Assembly: GCA_036345935.2 (NCBI GenBank)
Contig: JADWOT020000739.1
Span: 62,001 to 126,000 of the forward strand
Origin: Taenia hydatigena
Lineage: Eukaryota; Platyhelminthes; Cestoda; Cyclophyllidea; Taeniidae
Reading direction: 5' to 3'
Length of the DNA stretch: 64,000 nucleotides
A model generated the notes under the pieces. That model searched no databases and had not been told where the DNA came from. It was given only the letters and a program-made list of their open reading frames with translations. Made by a program: the position numbers and the translations under genes. Position 1 is the first letter of the stretch; each line of letters opens with the position of its first letter. Of the stretch, positions 12,257-23,254 are shown one piece after another.

Positions 12257-12442
12257 CGTAGTGCTTTGTTTTTTTGTACTACCGGTTCCGGTCAAAGCCA
12301 CAGAGGTGGCCGTATTGCCCTAGCTGCGTAGGCTAGCCTCCGGGCCATGTCAGCAGCCTATTTCCCTCTGTCCACTGAATATATAGATTCCACCCTAACA
12401 TTCTGCCTTTTTTTGCCTTCAAGGAAGTCTCGGAACGCTACA
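12257..12442 (+). repeat. 3' LTR of the TRIM
   Basis: 186 bp, matching the 5' LTR and the solo LTR at 27,505 over the full length. It starts CGTAGTGCTTTG (expected TG mutated to CG) and ends CGGAACGCTACA. The TATA-like motif here reads gaatatatagattcc. Confidence 0.85.
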
Positions 12443-13090
12443 ATCAACATGACGTGTTTACCTTTCATATCGGATGGTCGAGATGCGATTGGATCAAAGC
12501 CACGTTATTTTGGCAGTTTCCTCTCCAGAATTCTGCTCAGCCATATCTGGAGGTGATGTAATCGGCATATTGGAGGTTAAGATTTTGCTGACATTCAGTT
12601 TTAACTCTTTATCCTTGTAAGACGTTATATCTTAGTACCTTACCAAAAAGCGAACAATGTACTTGCCGCTTTGTTTGGTTATAATACGTTGCAAATCTGC
12701 ACTGCAATTTTTAGCTGCTAGCATGGCCTAGAGGCCACCTCACTCAACGAAGGTACAATATCCACCCATGTGGTCGCGAATGAGACTAAGAACTAGGCAA
12801 GCAAACAGAAGTGCAAATTTTATGCTAAATATTTTTTAATAAAATGTCAGAACTTAGTGACATTGCGTTTGATTTAATTATAAACAACTGGTCAAGCCCT
12901 TTGCTGTACGCAGGCAATACTTCTGCAGTTCGTGCAGGGAATTCGCTACTTGCTTCCTTGTCCCTGCGACTATGCCGAACACTAGAGGGTTAAAATCTAG
13001 ATAGTTCTTCCCTTTCCTTCTCTTCCATTCTTCCGCTCTTACTATTACTATATGTTGAGGGCACATATAAAGTAACAATATTGGGAAGTC
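12443..13090. other. Gene-free stretch
   Basis: AT-rich sequence with a minus-strand frame at 12,878-13,123 of chance length. No motif, repeat copy or RNA gene is seen. Confidence 0.45.
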
Positions 13091-13094
13091 TGTG

Positions 13095-13240
13095 CCGAGG
13101 ATACTTTTGCCTCCAAGGAGCAACCACGCTACTCTACGACCGGGTTAAAATTATCCTTCCACCTCTGGCCTACAAAGCACATTTAAAGGATATAAGCATG
13201 GCATAAACGCTCTGAGGCATCCTTACTGTCTTAGACAAAA
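13095..13240 (+). repeat. Dispersed repeat F, copy 1
   Basis: Matches 19,205-19,370 in the same orientation. Best preserved are ccacgctactc, then gttaaaatt, and a 30-base core reading ctacaaagcacatttaaa followed by g-atataag. A looser cactta/gacaa tail follows. The counterpart of gttaaaatt in copy 2 reads gaggttcaaattg, close to a tRNA B box, so a tRNA-derived SINE is possible, but no convincing A box is seen. Confidence 0.55.
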
Positions 13241-14990
13241 GGATGGATAGATGGCACACCAAACTTAAGTCGTGAGATAGCCTCGATCAGCGCCGAGGGA
13301 ATCAAGATGTGCTCTTGCCTCTCGTCTGAAAAGTACATTTAAAGAAACATAAGTAGTAAACTATTATATCAAATTCGACTAGTGTGACTCGAAGGAAGAT
13401 TAAGGACAAAGCAATAGATTTCGCATGCAAATAATTTCGAAACCACAAAAAAATTTTAAATTTTGACTTGTTTTTAACCGGTTTATGCTTCAAAAATCAT
13501 CAGAACTAATAAATATCGTGTTTAATATCTCGTGCACATGTCTTGCAAAATGTTGTGCTCGCCAAACAAGTTTATATTTGTTTTCAATTCGCAAGTTAAA
13601 AATTCTCATGATGTGGTCTCTAAATTTGAAAATGAGTGCTGTGAATGTCACCTTGCTTTATTAGTACCCAATACCCTTTTCGTGTATTTAGCGGCATATA
13701 TGAAAGTTTGGACTTTTGTCTGGTCGTGGTTGTGCATGGGTTGCCATTTACCCTGGTGAATGCAGGTATGTGAGTATCTACTGTTAAAATTTTTGATGCA
13801 TTTAATGTATGCACATAATCAAACACATATATCGACTCGAAAGTGTGGCTAGTGCCCTTCGAGGCTTGTTGAATCCATGGTTTGTGTAATCCTGGTGATG
13901 AAATACTTGATTTCTATTAGGTTATTTCTTTAAATGTTGGTGCAGACTGCGTCTATCTGCCTTAAAAACTTTTGCGTTGAGGCGGTGTCAGCTGGTCATG
14001 GCTGTCTGAAGCCTTTTTTTACATCTTGACGGAACGTGAAGGGTCGGGTTTTTTATATTGGCTACCAGTTTTCTATTTGTTGGCAAGAAATTGCATATCG
14101 AATTGATGGGTTTGCCACTTAAGTGGTGTTGAAATATTCTCCAGCACATCACTGAGCTCAAAACTGTGAATTTCAGTCATTGCAGCGGTCGAACGTGAGG
14201 GTACACTTATCAGATGGTCCTTCGTAGGACCTCCTTTCCCGTGCTGCAGTCGATGAATGAATTTCCGATTTCAATGACAAGTGAAAATGAAAAATTGCAT
14301 GCTGACTTCGGTGAGGAAAGGAAGAACTCCCACTCTTGTGAAGATGGCGGATCAGTTTTGGTGCAACGTACCCATCTTTACATCGAGTGATGAAAAAGAT
14401 GCGAAATAATTTGGACTTGAAAAGGTCAAAATAATGAGTCAGTGTCTTATTTCCTCACCGTAATGTCAAATGAGGTTTTTTCGTGGGTATTTGGTTTCCC
14501 CCTTGGCAAATCACATGCTTTTAACAGCAGCCAGCCAATGCCATAACAAAATTAGCCACGTTTGTCGAGAAGCTGGAAGGACATAATTCCTCTGTTTCCA
14601 AGACGGAGCGATGCAAGCATTGGTGCGTCGAAAGTGTTGGCGCTCTTTATCCATGAATCTTGTCGTCCATGAGGCGGAGAACTGTAGTCCTATGACATCG
14701 GGTATGTGCGTGAATACGAACGCTTAAAAGGTAGCGGCTTCGGTGCGACTCTAGGTGTCACAAAATTGACTCCTTTCTCATTTCTTTTCTCGGTCGTGGT
14801 TGCAGCTGAGGTTTTAGTGATTTAGCCGCCTTGTAGGAGCTGCGGTAAGCGTTCGCCCTCCGCTTGCCAAAGTTACATGTGCCTGATGGGTTGATTCTCG
14901 CAAATGGGCCTAATGCCCATTCTCGAATGTGTTTTCCTTTTTCGTTACAATTGACTAACTAATCTCCACTTCACCGTCATCCTCACCTCC
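13241..14990. other. Gene-free stretch
   Basis: No exon chain can be supported. A pyrimidine tract with a good acceptor (ttctcggtcgtggttgcag, ending at about 14,805) is followed within eight codons by stops in all three frames. No repeats are recognised. Confidence 0.45.
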
Positions 14991-15004
14991 CTTACAGACA
15001 AGGA

Positions 15005-15616
15005 GTGCAATGCGGCAAAGGCAGTGATCGACACCTGACCATTGAACCAACAGGTCCATACCACCTTGTACGTCTTGCTGCAGTATCATCACTAGGACTG
15101 TCAACCCTGGATCGCTATCAATCTCCTCCACATCTCCGTCTCCCTATACCGCATTGTTGGATGTGCACACTCATCGCGTCTTTGGCCTCGTCTTTCCCAC
15201 TGTGTGTCTCTTTGACCAAATTCCTCATTCAATTGACGACTCTTGCTCACCAACTCTACTTCGTTTTGATGGTGTGGATCTATGACGGCATTAAGGAGTG
15301 GCAGGTCAATGCTACTACCGAATCGCTGATGACTCTTATTGCTCCTGAAATCGAGGGCACTAATGCTGATGGTTTCGCTGTCCCCACTGCTTCCTCGGTG
15401 CCTTTCAGTGCGGCTATGAATTTGGTGACGGGGCCCGCCACTATGGTATCGGGAGTCCAGACACTTGTGGTGGTGGAGATAAGTGTGATTTCTGGAGACG
15501 GTGGGACCTGGAGCCCAGTTGGTTCATTTGCTCGTTGTGTTGATGAAAAGGAAGGGAAGGGATTTCGAAACGCCTGCTTTGCCCGAACTGCAAATGTTAA
15601 TGTTAATGTTAATTAA
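15005..15616 (+). CDS. Longest open frame; possible exon of unknown gene
   Basis: This is the longest uninterrupted frame of the window, 203 codons. At this base composition a frame so long should arise by chance only rarely (my estimate is well under one per window). It has no ATG at its start and instead follows an acceptor-like pyrimidine tract (cctcacctcccttacag, just upstream), so it would be an internal or terminal exon. Residues 50-100 are hydrophobic (several Leu/Val/Phe-rich stretches that could be one or two membrane segments). The rest is Gly/Val/Thr/Ser-rich, and the end is a repetitive Asn-Val tail encoded by an aatgtt microsatellite. G+C is clearly above the surroundings. The opposite strand is also open over 15,290-15,550. 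I recognise no family. It may equally be a decayed gene copy. Confidence 0.3.
   Translation: MQCGKGSDRHLTIEPTGPYHLVRLAAVSSLGLSTLDRYQSPPHLRLPIPHCWMCTLIASLASSFPLCVSLTKFLIQLTTLAHQLYFVLMVWIYDGIKEWQVNATTESLMTLIAPEIEGTNADGFAVPTASSVPFSAAMNLVTGPATMVSGVQTLVVVEISVISGDGGTWSPVGSFARCVDEKEGKGFRNACFARTANVNVNVN
15593..15613 (+). repeat. Short (AATGTT)n microsatellite
   Basis: Three and a half copies of aatgtt ending in aattaa, at the 3' end of the 203-codon frame. Confidence 0.8.
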
Positions 15617-15619
15617 ATT

Positions 15620-18150
15620 AAACTAGACCTTTATCTGGCCAAAATACTTTTTCCACCTTTTTAAAGGTTGCCGAATTGAATTGAAGACTGCCCTTATTAG
15701 GGCGTTACTTGTTTGTGGCGTCCTGTATCCAGTGTGGTGCTAACATTTCAAAGTATTGAGACTGCTGCCTGATCGTTAAATACGGGCGATTGTAGTCTGC
15801 AATGAACTTGTGTTCAGACCACTCAGCGAGACGACCAGCATCGCATGGAGTCACCGGTTCTAGACTAATCATTCTAAGTGCTGTTAGTTCCGATTTTGCG
15901 TCGTGATCACTAACCAGCCTGTTCCTAGAAATTCCGAACTGCAGTTTATTCACGGCATGCAGCCTATCCTTCGTCGTTGTCAAGTGTAGCGGGTTCTAAT
16001 AGCTAAATTTCAGTAATGTTTCCCAGGTTATTACTTGAACTTTTATCCCTACTGAGTGACGAAAAATTCGATAGCATGCGTCCGTTTCGATGCGGTTCCT
16101 CTTGCTGTTTTCGTATTGATTTCCTGTACTCATTGGCTAAAACCAATTGAGGTGTAAATTGGTCCGGAGGTTGAAGCGAAAGCCAGCTTGTTGTCTAGTT
16201 TTAGCATGGTATTCGGTGAATGAGCATCTGGTGGTAGTAAAACGTATCTCTTCTTACCAAATGATTTGATGAGTTTGACTTTGGTGACTTCAAGGTAGTT
16301 AAAGGGCAGTACACTTAAGTGGACCCTTAGTACTAAATAGAATAAAATTGCAAAATTTTTTGTCTGGACTTACTCTGGATCAACGAGTTAATAGCAGTAA
16401 ACAGCGATGTGGGACGTGAGTGATGGTACAACAGTTAATTTACCTCCTCCCCAATAATTAAGCAGATGTGATGGACGTTGACCGAACGACTGCTACGTGG
16501 ATGCAGACAGTAGGGTTGGCAGTTCATGAAAATTTTGATTCCATGATAGGAAATGGCCTGTGCTGTCACGACCACTAGGCAAATAAATATTTTATTACCG
16601 GTTATCACTCAACCATCCACATAGTGGTCACTTCACCGTTGTAAAACACTCGACACTCCATGTATTGGTGTGTGTGTGTGTGTGCGGTGGACTTTGGATG
16701 CAGTTGTTCACGGCGATTCGGTGACTTAGAGAAGACCAACGAAGCTGATGTCTGAGATCTATCTGATCGGTAGAATTCGACATAGCTGGAAGGCGCTCGG
16801 AAGGGACTTCTTGAAAGCACTACCGGTCAGTGAATCATTGCTGGATCACTAGCTCAATGGGAGGCCGACATGACATGCCAGAGTAATATACTTCCTCTCC
16901 TCGTTCTTCCTATTCCTTTCGTAATGTTTCTTCAAGTTCTCTTTACTTAGCTCTAGTTATTGGTGTCGAAAATTTGTTAAAAACACAACAGCATAGATCG
17001 TTCGAAGACTACAGTAGCATTGGAGAAACATTGACTGGGTGCTGCGTTTTTGTGTTTTGGTGACAAAGGCAAGAATCGTGCAAAGCTTATGCACCATTGA
17101 GAGGAGCTTGGATTGTGGACTGAAGTGTTGCAGTGATGATGATGTGCCATAAAATGGACTTGGCGCTTTCTTGATTTTGCAAAGCACCTCGGCAAAAGTT
17201 CCTACACAGTTGCCTATTTAGTTGACTAATGATTGATAGTGGACTTGGTCTTATTAGTCGTATGGCATTTCCGTGTGTATCTGGAGGTCCCGTAAGCAGG
17301 CATTTCTGGTCCTCCTGTGGTCCAATTTTGCCTCTGTGTCTCAGATGTCATCGCTTTATTGCTCATCAAATAACTTTGTTAAGGCTATGTATTTGAGGCC
17401 ATTTCCACTGAGCCGTTTGGGTGTGAGGCGAGAGATGCTCTTTGCTATCGCGTTTCAAGGAAGAAGACCCGCCTGTCCTCTAGTGCTAAGTGGGTTATTT
17501 TGACATGCAGTGAACGGCACTCTTCCAAACGCGCCTCAAAGTGATGGATAGGACAGGCATTCTTCACGAGCGATTGAACCTCTCAATGGCAAGTAAGATA
17601 AAATGCAAATGCAATGGAGTTATGAAGCTTAATCTTATCTTTTCTTTGCCTCTTTTGTCTTGCTACTGCATCATTTTGTATGGTTTGCTACCAAAAGAGT
17701 AACACCGTCTAATCTGGCTTCCAGCCACGCAGCGGCTTTTGGTGCGGTCAAAATTGTCATTTCTGGAATAAGAAGTCTGGAAAACATTTTTAGTGTTTAG
17801 AGCAGCCTGTCTCGTTGCTTCTTTAAAGTTCTCTTGGGAACTAACAGTGTTATAGAATGTGCTGCATATACCATTTTTGAGAGATCCGTCCTAAATCAAT
17901 GTCTGGTCATTGGTTCGACCATCCCAGCTCAAGTTCTTTAACACGAACGAGCCTTTTTCAGCAGCTAAGTGGGGTTTTGACTTACTTTTTATGTTCTACT
18001 CGGGTAAGCGTATCCAAAAGGAAACCACCAAGTCCAGCTAACTATTCGTCTATTAATTCATGCATTTCCCTTTTTGGCCTATTCATCGGTACATGTGAGA
18101 TTTATGAATGATTAAAGCAGGTCTGACTGGTATCGTTTACCGTTGAAACA
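15620..18150. other. Gene-free stretch with a short TG repeat
   Basis: A minus-strand frame at 15,705-15,983 (92 codons) has a fairly protein-like composition but no known motif and no clear splice partner. A short (TG)n run lies at about 16,669-16,684. Other frames are of chance length. Confidence 0.4.
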
Positions 18151-18151
18151 G

Positions 18152-18473
18152 GTGTATTTTCAACAGTACATCAACCATCCTCAAGGCCAACTGCAGCGGA
18201 GGCGCGGAGGGATATCCACTGCTGGAGGATCATGAGGCGACAGTGACGAAATGCGGGGCGGAATATGGGAAACCCGTGTCCTTTAGCGCGGCACTGTAGG
18301 CCACGCGCATTCAGGTGTCGGTGCAGCTAGAGACACCCATCGCAAGCACGCTGTTTCAACTGCAGCAATTCAGACTCTCCCGAAATCTATGGAGGTGGAG
18401 TTTGCATGTTGATCCCACAGAGTTGGAGGCAAGGATGACTAAGTTGCAGGAACAGACTGCCGTCCTTTATTAG
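18152..18473 (+). pseudogene. G+C-rich coding-like remnant, one internal stop
   Basis: After an acceptor-like site (ttgaaacag), one frame runs 107 codons to TAG at 18,471-18,473 with a single in-frame TAG at 18,297-18,299. G+C over 18,181-18,360 is about 60% by count, against about 42% around it. The peptide is hydrophilic and ordinary in composition; it contains GGAEGYPLLEDHEATV near the start and a charged helical tail with ELEARMTKLQEQTAVL. I recognise no family. The combination suggests a former coding exon or retrocopied fragment, disabled by one stop. An island of foreign or gene-derived sequence without coding function is the alternative. Confidence 0.35.
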
Positions 18474-19200
18474 TCTGGTTCCCTATTCATCCTTTCCACA
18501 TTCTCGCAATCATTTACACTTCATTCAATTTGCTTTTTACCTTTTATTCATTTACTCTGGCATTGATTACAGTGTCAAACGTCAACCCAACTGTTTGGCT
18601 TTATCTACTCCGTAAGCCGTTGCTCTGTCCAATCGGTTCGTGTAGTGGATTTCATCTTGAATTTACAACAATGCTTTTGAATACCTTACCCGCATTGAGG
18701 TCACCTCAGTTAAGAGTAGTCGTGTGATTGACTCATTTACGATGAATATTTGAGGCGATTATGAGCATGCTGTCTTCATTAGTCAAGCAAGAGGTTGAAG
18801 TTTCGAGCGGTTTATACATTTAAAACTGGGAGGGGTAACATATTTTGGAAGTACTTAATTGTTCACTCATTCAGTCATCTCGGATCGGGTTGACTAATTT
18901 TTTGGAATTGCCAAAGCTTTGGTTCCTCTTGCAGATCTTGCTAGATGAAGACACTGAACGCATGTCTAGCCTGTGGTTAGGTGATTCGAGTTTTTTTCTC
19001 AAATTCATGTGAGCTGATAGATCATTATTAGGCTTAAATTGATTTCCATTACCTTCTTCACAAATCTCGGGAATCGAGTTTTGCTGCACTGTAGAGGGTT
19101 TCTCCTCTCTCTCCTGGTCACCCTTGTTAGTAGAAGTCTGCGTATGCTTTGACATCTTTAATATAGAGGGTGAAAATTATACAGCTAGGCAAGATGTGGG
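18474..19200. other. Gene-free stretch
   Basis: Frames at 18,530-18,727 (+) and 18,871-19,155 (-) are of chance length and lack motifs. Nothing else is seen. Confidence 0.45.
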
Positions 19201-19204
19201 ATTC

Positions 19205-19370
19205 AGGCCGGGAAGAGTCACGCTCCAGCGAGTCTCCACGCTGCTCCGCCACGAGGTTCAAATTGTTTTCCTGCCTTTGGTCTACAAAGCACATTTAAAG
19301 AATATAAGTATTACAGCACATCTTGTGGCTTCTGACAATACTAGTTCTCTCCATAAGTGACCTTATCCTC
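19205..19370 (+). repeat. Dispersed repeat F, copy 2
   Basis: Partner of 13,095-13,240. It carries the core ctacaaagcacatttaaa followed by gaatataag, preceded by ccacgctgctc and gaggttcaaattg. Divergence between the copies indicates an old repeat. Confidence 0.55.
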
Positions 19371-19564
19371 CCAAATGAGCGGAAATGTCCACGCGTCTAT
19401 TCATACCATTCGCAGAGGGTCAGTGTTGGATTCGCGAACAGCGCATTGACTAAGCCTGACCGTAGTAGTCAAGCCGGATGTTACGTCTACTATGAAGCTT
19501 TGAAAGTAAACAGATGGTTCTATTTTATGCGAAAAGTACCCTCTCTTCCTCCTCCCTCCTCCTC

Positions 19565-19717
19565 CAGCGTAGGTCACATAGTTGGTCATATTGCCTTAAA
19601 CCGGCAGGGTTGGTCAACGGGCCATACCAGTAGCTCCGTTCCCTTTGTATATTGGATAGGTATTCTACTCTAGTATTATGCATTCTCTTGCCCTCAAAGG
19701 GGTCTAAGGATGCTACG
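19565..19717 (+). mobile_element. Degraded TRIM-family LTR
   Basis: Aligns with the 27,505-27,688 LTR from the ggtcaca motif onward: gtcatattgcc, gggccataccag, tgtatattggata, tattctactctag, tctcttgccctcaaag and ggatgctacg. The first 40 bases of the LTR are replaced by a C+T-rich run, so this is a truncated or strongly diverged copy. No target duplication can be recognised. Confidence 0.6.
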
Positions 19718-19719
19718 AG

Positions 19720-20330
19720 TAACATTAAACCTAAAAACTACACGTACATGAAACTTAAAGAAGATAAAAACAATGTCGCTATTCACCTCTGACCTCAAAC
19801 GTCTTTTGATGTTGGTCAAAAACCAAATTGAATTGTTCATAAAAATAATACACAAAATCCAGCGATTCAACCCCATGGGGAACTTGGCTAAGCTGACTCT
19901 GAAAAGTAAACAAAGTACTGTGTAACTTGTATGTAAACAGCAAACTTATCAGCTTAGATTATTGCTACACATTTTACGCTTCATCCTTTAGGAAATGATT
20001 TTTTGGTTGCTTTGCATGCATAGACATGCGTGTCAGCATTGTTTAGTTTTGGCAGTGATTTCCTCATATAAATGGTATAGACAAAGTGAGCTAGTTTTAA
20101 AGGCTAAATTCGCTTTATAAGGACTTAAACTTAAACGGATTTATTTGTTATGCCTAACTGTTTTTGCACGGCAGTTTTCAATTCTCATTTTCGTGTGGAG
20201 GGTTTGCAATTTGCGTATGTACTCGGATTTAAGTTGGATTGGGCTTTGTTTGCACAAAACTAGAAAAATTTATTAATTGCTGGACTTTACCAGGTGTGCA
20301 TAATTGTATCGGCTCTTTAGTTGGGGAGGA
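19720..20330. other. Gene-free stretch
   Basis: AT-rich sequence with no frame, repeat or RNA signal that I can support. Confidence 0.45.
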
Positions 20331-20339
20331 TGTGTGTTT

Positions 20340-21040
20340 CTCGTGCAACATTATCTGCTAGGTGTGGAGCCATTACCTAGCAAAACTGGGTGTAAATTTC
20401 GCGGAGAATGAGGAGGAGCAGGAGGTGGGCAATGTTGGGTGGGGAGTAAATAAGAAGAAAGGAATAAAGTGTGCCAGCAACCGCCCGCACGCGGGCTTTC
20501 CACTATGCTCCAGCACGCATGTGCTAACCCACACCGACGTAGCACTACCTTTATGGCTGGACGGACACCAGAGGTCTCTACGCCGCTGCGAGCTTTCCAC
20601 TAGCGTCACCCACATGTGTACTAACTCGCACCAACGTAACACAACCTCCATGGTGCGACGCAGACCAGAAACCGCCACGTGGCGCGGTCGCCAGCGTCTA
20701 CAAGCCTTCATTGCTCACCCTTTCTTCCCTTCTACTAGCCAATACAGCTTTCCACTGCATCATCACAGCAAATGCATGCTGGCCTTCTCGTCTGCAATCC
20801 ACTCCTGCCAATCCTAGGGTCACAATTACGTTGACACATTTATCCACATTGAACTCTTCCGGTGCACTTTCTCGTCGCATGCCCACACGCATGCCTTGGT
20901 CGCCAAGCAGATGTGCACGAATCGCATTGCAGTTGGTGAACTCACTAAGGGGCTAAAGCATGGAAGCCTTTGGTATGCACCACACAGTTGTTTGGATGAG
21001 ATGTGCGCCATGGCGATGGCTTCATTGGTTGTTAAGGCGA
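20340..21040 (+). repeat. Repeat B, unit 1
   Basis: First unit of a tandem arrangement. The segment starting gtgggcaatgttgggtgg recurs exactly 708 bp later (20,424 and 21,132). Within the unit, a 90-base segment starting gctttccacta and containing cacgcatgtgctaaccc and tagcactacc recurs in diverged form at about 20,590-20,690 (cacatgtgtactaactc, aacacaacc), so there are internal sub-repeats. The 3' half (20,690-21,035) is shared with 36,300-36,860 at about 80% identity. Long frames appear on both strands, but differences between copies fall evenly on all codon positions, so I regard the unit as noncoding. It carries no terminal inverted repeats or LTR ends that I can define. Confidence 0.75.
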
Positions 21041-21345
21041 TGCGTGATGAGAAGTAGCATGGATGTGAAGGCGCACAAATGGGTAGGGAAGGAGGTGGAA
21101 GAATGAGGAGGAGAAGGAGGAGGAGGAGGAAGTGGGCAATGTTGGGTGGGGAGTAAATAAGAAGGAAGGAATAAAGTGTGCCAGCAACCGCCCGTACGCG
21201 GGCTTTCCACTATGCTGCAGCACGCATGCGCTAGCCCACACCGACGTAGCACTACCTCCATGGCTGGACGGACACCAGAGGACTCTACGCCATATCATCG
21301 CTGTATGCGTGCACACCAGCGACTGCGAGCTTTGCACTAGTACGA
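21037..21345 (+). repeat. Repeat B, unit 2 (partial)
   Basis: Begins gttaaggcgatgcgtgatga, continues with a G+A-rich run and repeats the first 200 bases of unit 1 with few changes. It then carries an extra segment (atatcatcgctgtatgcgtg, cacaccagcgactg) that is also present in the 26.3-kb copy but not in unit 1. This partial unit is nearly identical to 26,250-26,630 on the minus strand, so those two are the most recently related copies. Confidence 0.75.
21094..21131 (+). repeat. Purine-rich GGA tract within repeat B
   Basis: A run of aatgaggaggag, aaggaggaggag and gaggaag. The matching tct/cct tract is present in the inverted copy at 26,511-26,536. Confidence 0.85.
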
Positions 21346-21349
21346 ATAT

Positions 21350-22520
21350 AAATGTAGGATTCACTCGCATTGGGAACCTAAAACCAATAACTCAATAAGC
21401 TTCCAGTGACTCACGGCCACCATGTAGAAGAAAAGGGTCTTTTCCTCGGGTAATATGTTTAGCGCGATCCTTCGTATTGGGAGCGATATCTCTTTTGCCG
21501 CCATCGGCTTAAGGTTTGTTGCTTCTACAATATGCATCACATGATCTGATTTCCGCTTATCCCGTGCTTCCTCGAACGCACTGTAAAATCAAATAATTAT
21601 GAATTTTTAGTAATAATGTTCCGTTTTGGCTAATCTATCTTCGCATTTTAAGCTAACGCTAAAAATAATGACCTGCAAAAATTTGTCTCATTAATTTCTC
21701 CTTCAGTAACTCAAGTCGCATATTTCCATAATTTCTACTTAAAAAGTTTTAAAGATTGTAACGTTTTTTGGAACATTGAAGCTATTTTAGTAAAAGTTCT
21801 TTCATAGATAAAAGTGCGAATTCTTTGGCTTTTAATTTTCTCTTTGCTTAACTATCGCCTATTTAAATGCGTTGCATGGAATGTTTGACTATCAGTTTAT
21901 AAGCAAAAATCACTTTGTGTGTCTGGCATTGTGCCTAAGCCGTTTGGTTTGCCCCAAGCCATGCCAGTCGCATCAAGGTTTACTGTGTATTGAGCGTATA
22001 GCATTCAGCGCGAGCATTACCTTATCCTAAGGAAGGTAACACTTGTTCAATAACATTGCTTCAATAGCTAACTATGTAACTATGTAATTATCAACAAAAT
22101 GCCTCTTTTACTCATTCGGGTGCCATACAGCACAAACCGTCAGATTACATCAATTTTTGAGTGATTATCTACATCGTGGTCAAGCATTGCCCCAGTTGCA
22201 ACGATCTCTGATAATCGGCATGGGTGGCTGAAGAATGCTTTATGATGGCTGACGTGGGAAAAGAGATAAGGATTAACAATGGAATGGCTGTTGTTTAGCT
22301 CTTGATCTTGGCCACAAGGTCATTTTGAGTTTTAATCATTGTGCTTTTGACGGGTGGGCTGGCTTCTTTAATGTCAGCTGCTGAGTGCAGCATGCAAGCG
22401 GACTTTCAAATGCAACGTCATTGATGGTTTGGAACAAAGAATGGTAAATTGGCTGACTTGTTTATTTGTAATTCTTTGCGTAAGGTGAGTAAAAATTTAG
22501 CTGAACAAAATTCAACACTT
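21350..22520. other. Gene-free stretch
   Basis: Mostly AT-rich; no gene, repeat copy or RNA signal can be supported. Confidence 0.45.
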
Positions 22521-22527
22521 TTTTTTT

Positions 22528-22612
22528 CCCAGAGCATCGAAGGTGTCATGTGAAATGCTAGCCCTACTTTATCCCACTTACCTGCCACTTTTATAGCATA
22601 TACGGAATCCTT
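22528..22612 (+). repeat. Short dispersed repeat shared with 31,965
   Basis: The stretch gcatcgaaggtgtcatgt, then gctagccctact, and cacttacctgccac is shared, with changes, with 31,967-32,025, where it directly precedes repeat D. Downstream the two loci diverge. It may be the head of repeat D or an independent short repeat. Confidence 0.5.
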
Positions 22613-23250
22613 CCTTAATAACGGTGATGTTTGGAATGGATGGCAGACCAAGGGTGTGAGAGGGTTGCAAAATTCAAAGTTCTGAGTCAATCATCGCACC
22701 GTGGGACCACGACATCCATGTTTCAGTGACGAAGTCACTTCACTTCACTCCCGTCGACTGTCAAATGGCCGTTGGTAGCAAGATGAAGGAAGAAGAGGTA
22801 AAAGGAGGACAAAATCATATTACTAAAGGTCTCTATTTCTGGACCACTGCACTATAACTACGCTCTCATATCCTCAGACCAAGCTACAGGAGCGATTTAT
22901 TAACCACCACCGCGCTACCATCTGCCACCTCTAACCACTTACTCACCTCAAGCACATTAGCTTCATACACATTCTCCTCGAGCATTCTTGCCGGTGTTGT
23001 CTTTACAATTCCACCTTTTAAACCCGTCACCGTTGGCGGCATTCAATTAAGTGCAATCGCAAAAGCGCACAGGAAAGAAGCAAGTATGGTGCATCGCATC
23101 ACCTCTGATGGCGTGGCGTGGCGCTAGACTGTATCTGAAATGCCAACACATAAGCCATGGAAAGAAGCAGCCTTGCAATAAGTGAGTGCAATAAGGATTG
23201 GAGAAGAGTACCAGCAGCGAAAGCAATAGATCAGTCGAGCCAGAAAGGCG
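22613..23250. other. Gene-free stretch
   Basis: Two minus-strand frames (22,418-22,690 and 23,047-23,280) are of chance length. Nothing else is visible. Confidence 0.4.
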
Positions 23251-23254
23251 GTAT

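Larger units (their letters stand above)
11595..12442 (+). mobile_element. Complete TRIM (miniature LTR retrotransposon)
   Basis: An 848-bp element: 5' LTR 11,595-11,750, internal region of 506 bp, 3' LTR 12,257-12,442. Both LTRs start with (T/C)GTAGT and end in CTACA, and they align along their length. The 5' copy lacks about 30 bases in the middle. A primer-binding site follows the 5' LTR and a polypurine tract precedes the 3' LTR. The flanks ATCAG (left) and ATCAA (right) look like a 5-bp target duplication with one change. The internal region has no gag or pol; its frames of 71 and 79 codons are unremarkable. Size and plan fit the TRIM class, which must be copied by enzymes of other retrotransposons. 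TRIMs are known to be numerous in taeniid tapeworms, but identity with that family is inferred. LTR divergence indicates an old insertion. Confidence 0.85.

Noticed and set aside
11721..12331. 71- and 79-codon frames inside the TRIM
   Set aside because: Too short for gag or pol, no zinc knuckle, protease or polymerase motif, and one of them runs into the 3' LTR.
20362..20956. Several 80-150-codon frames in repeat B on both strands, partly shared with the 36-kb copy
   Set aside because: Differences between copies are spread 5/7/6 over codon positions in the frame I counted, as expected for neutral noncoding repeats.
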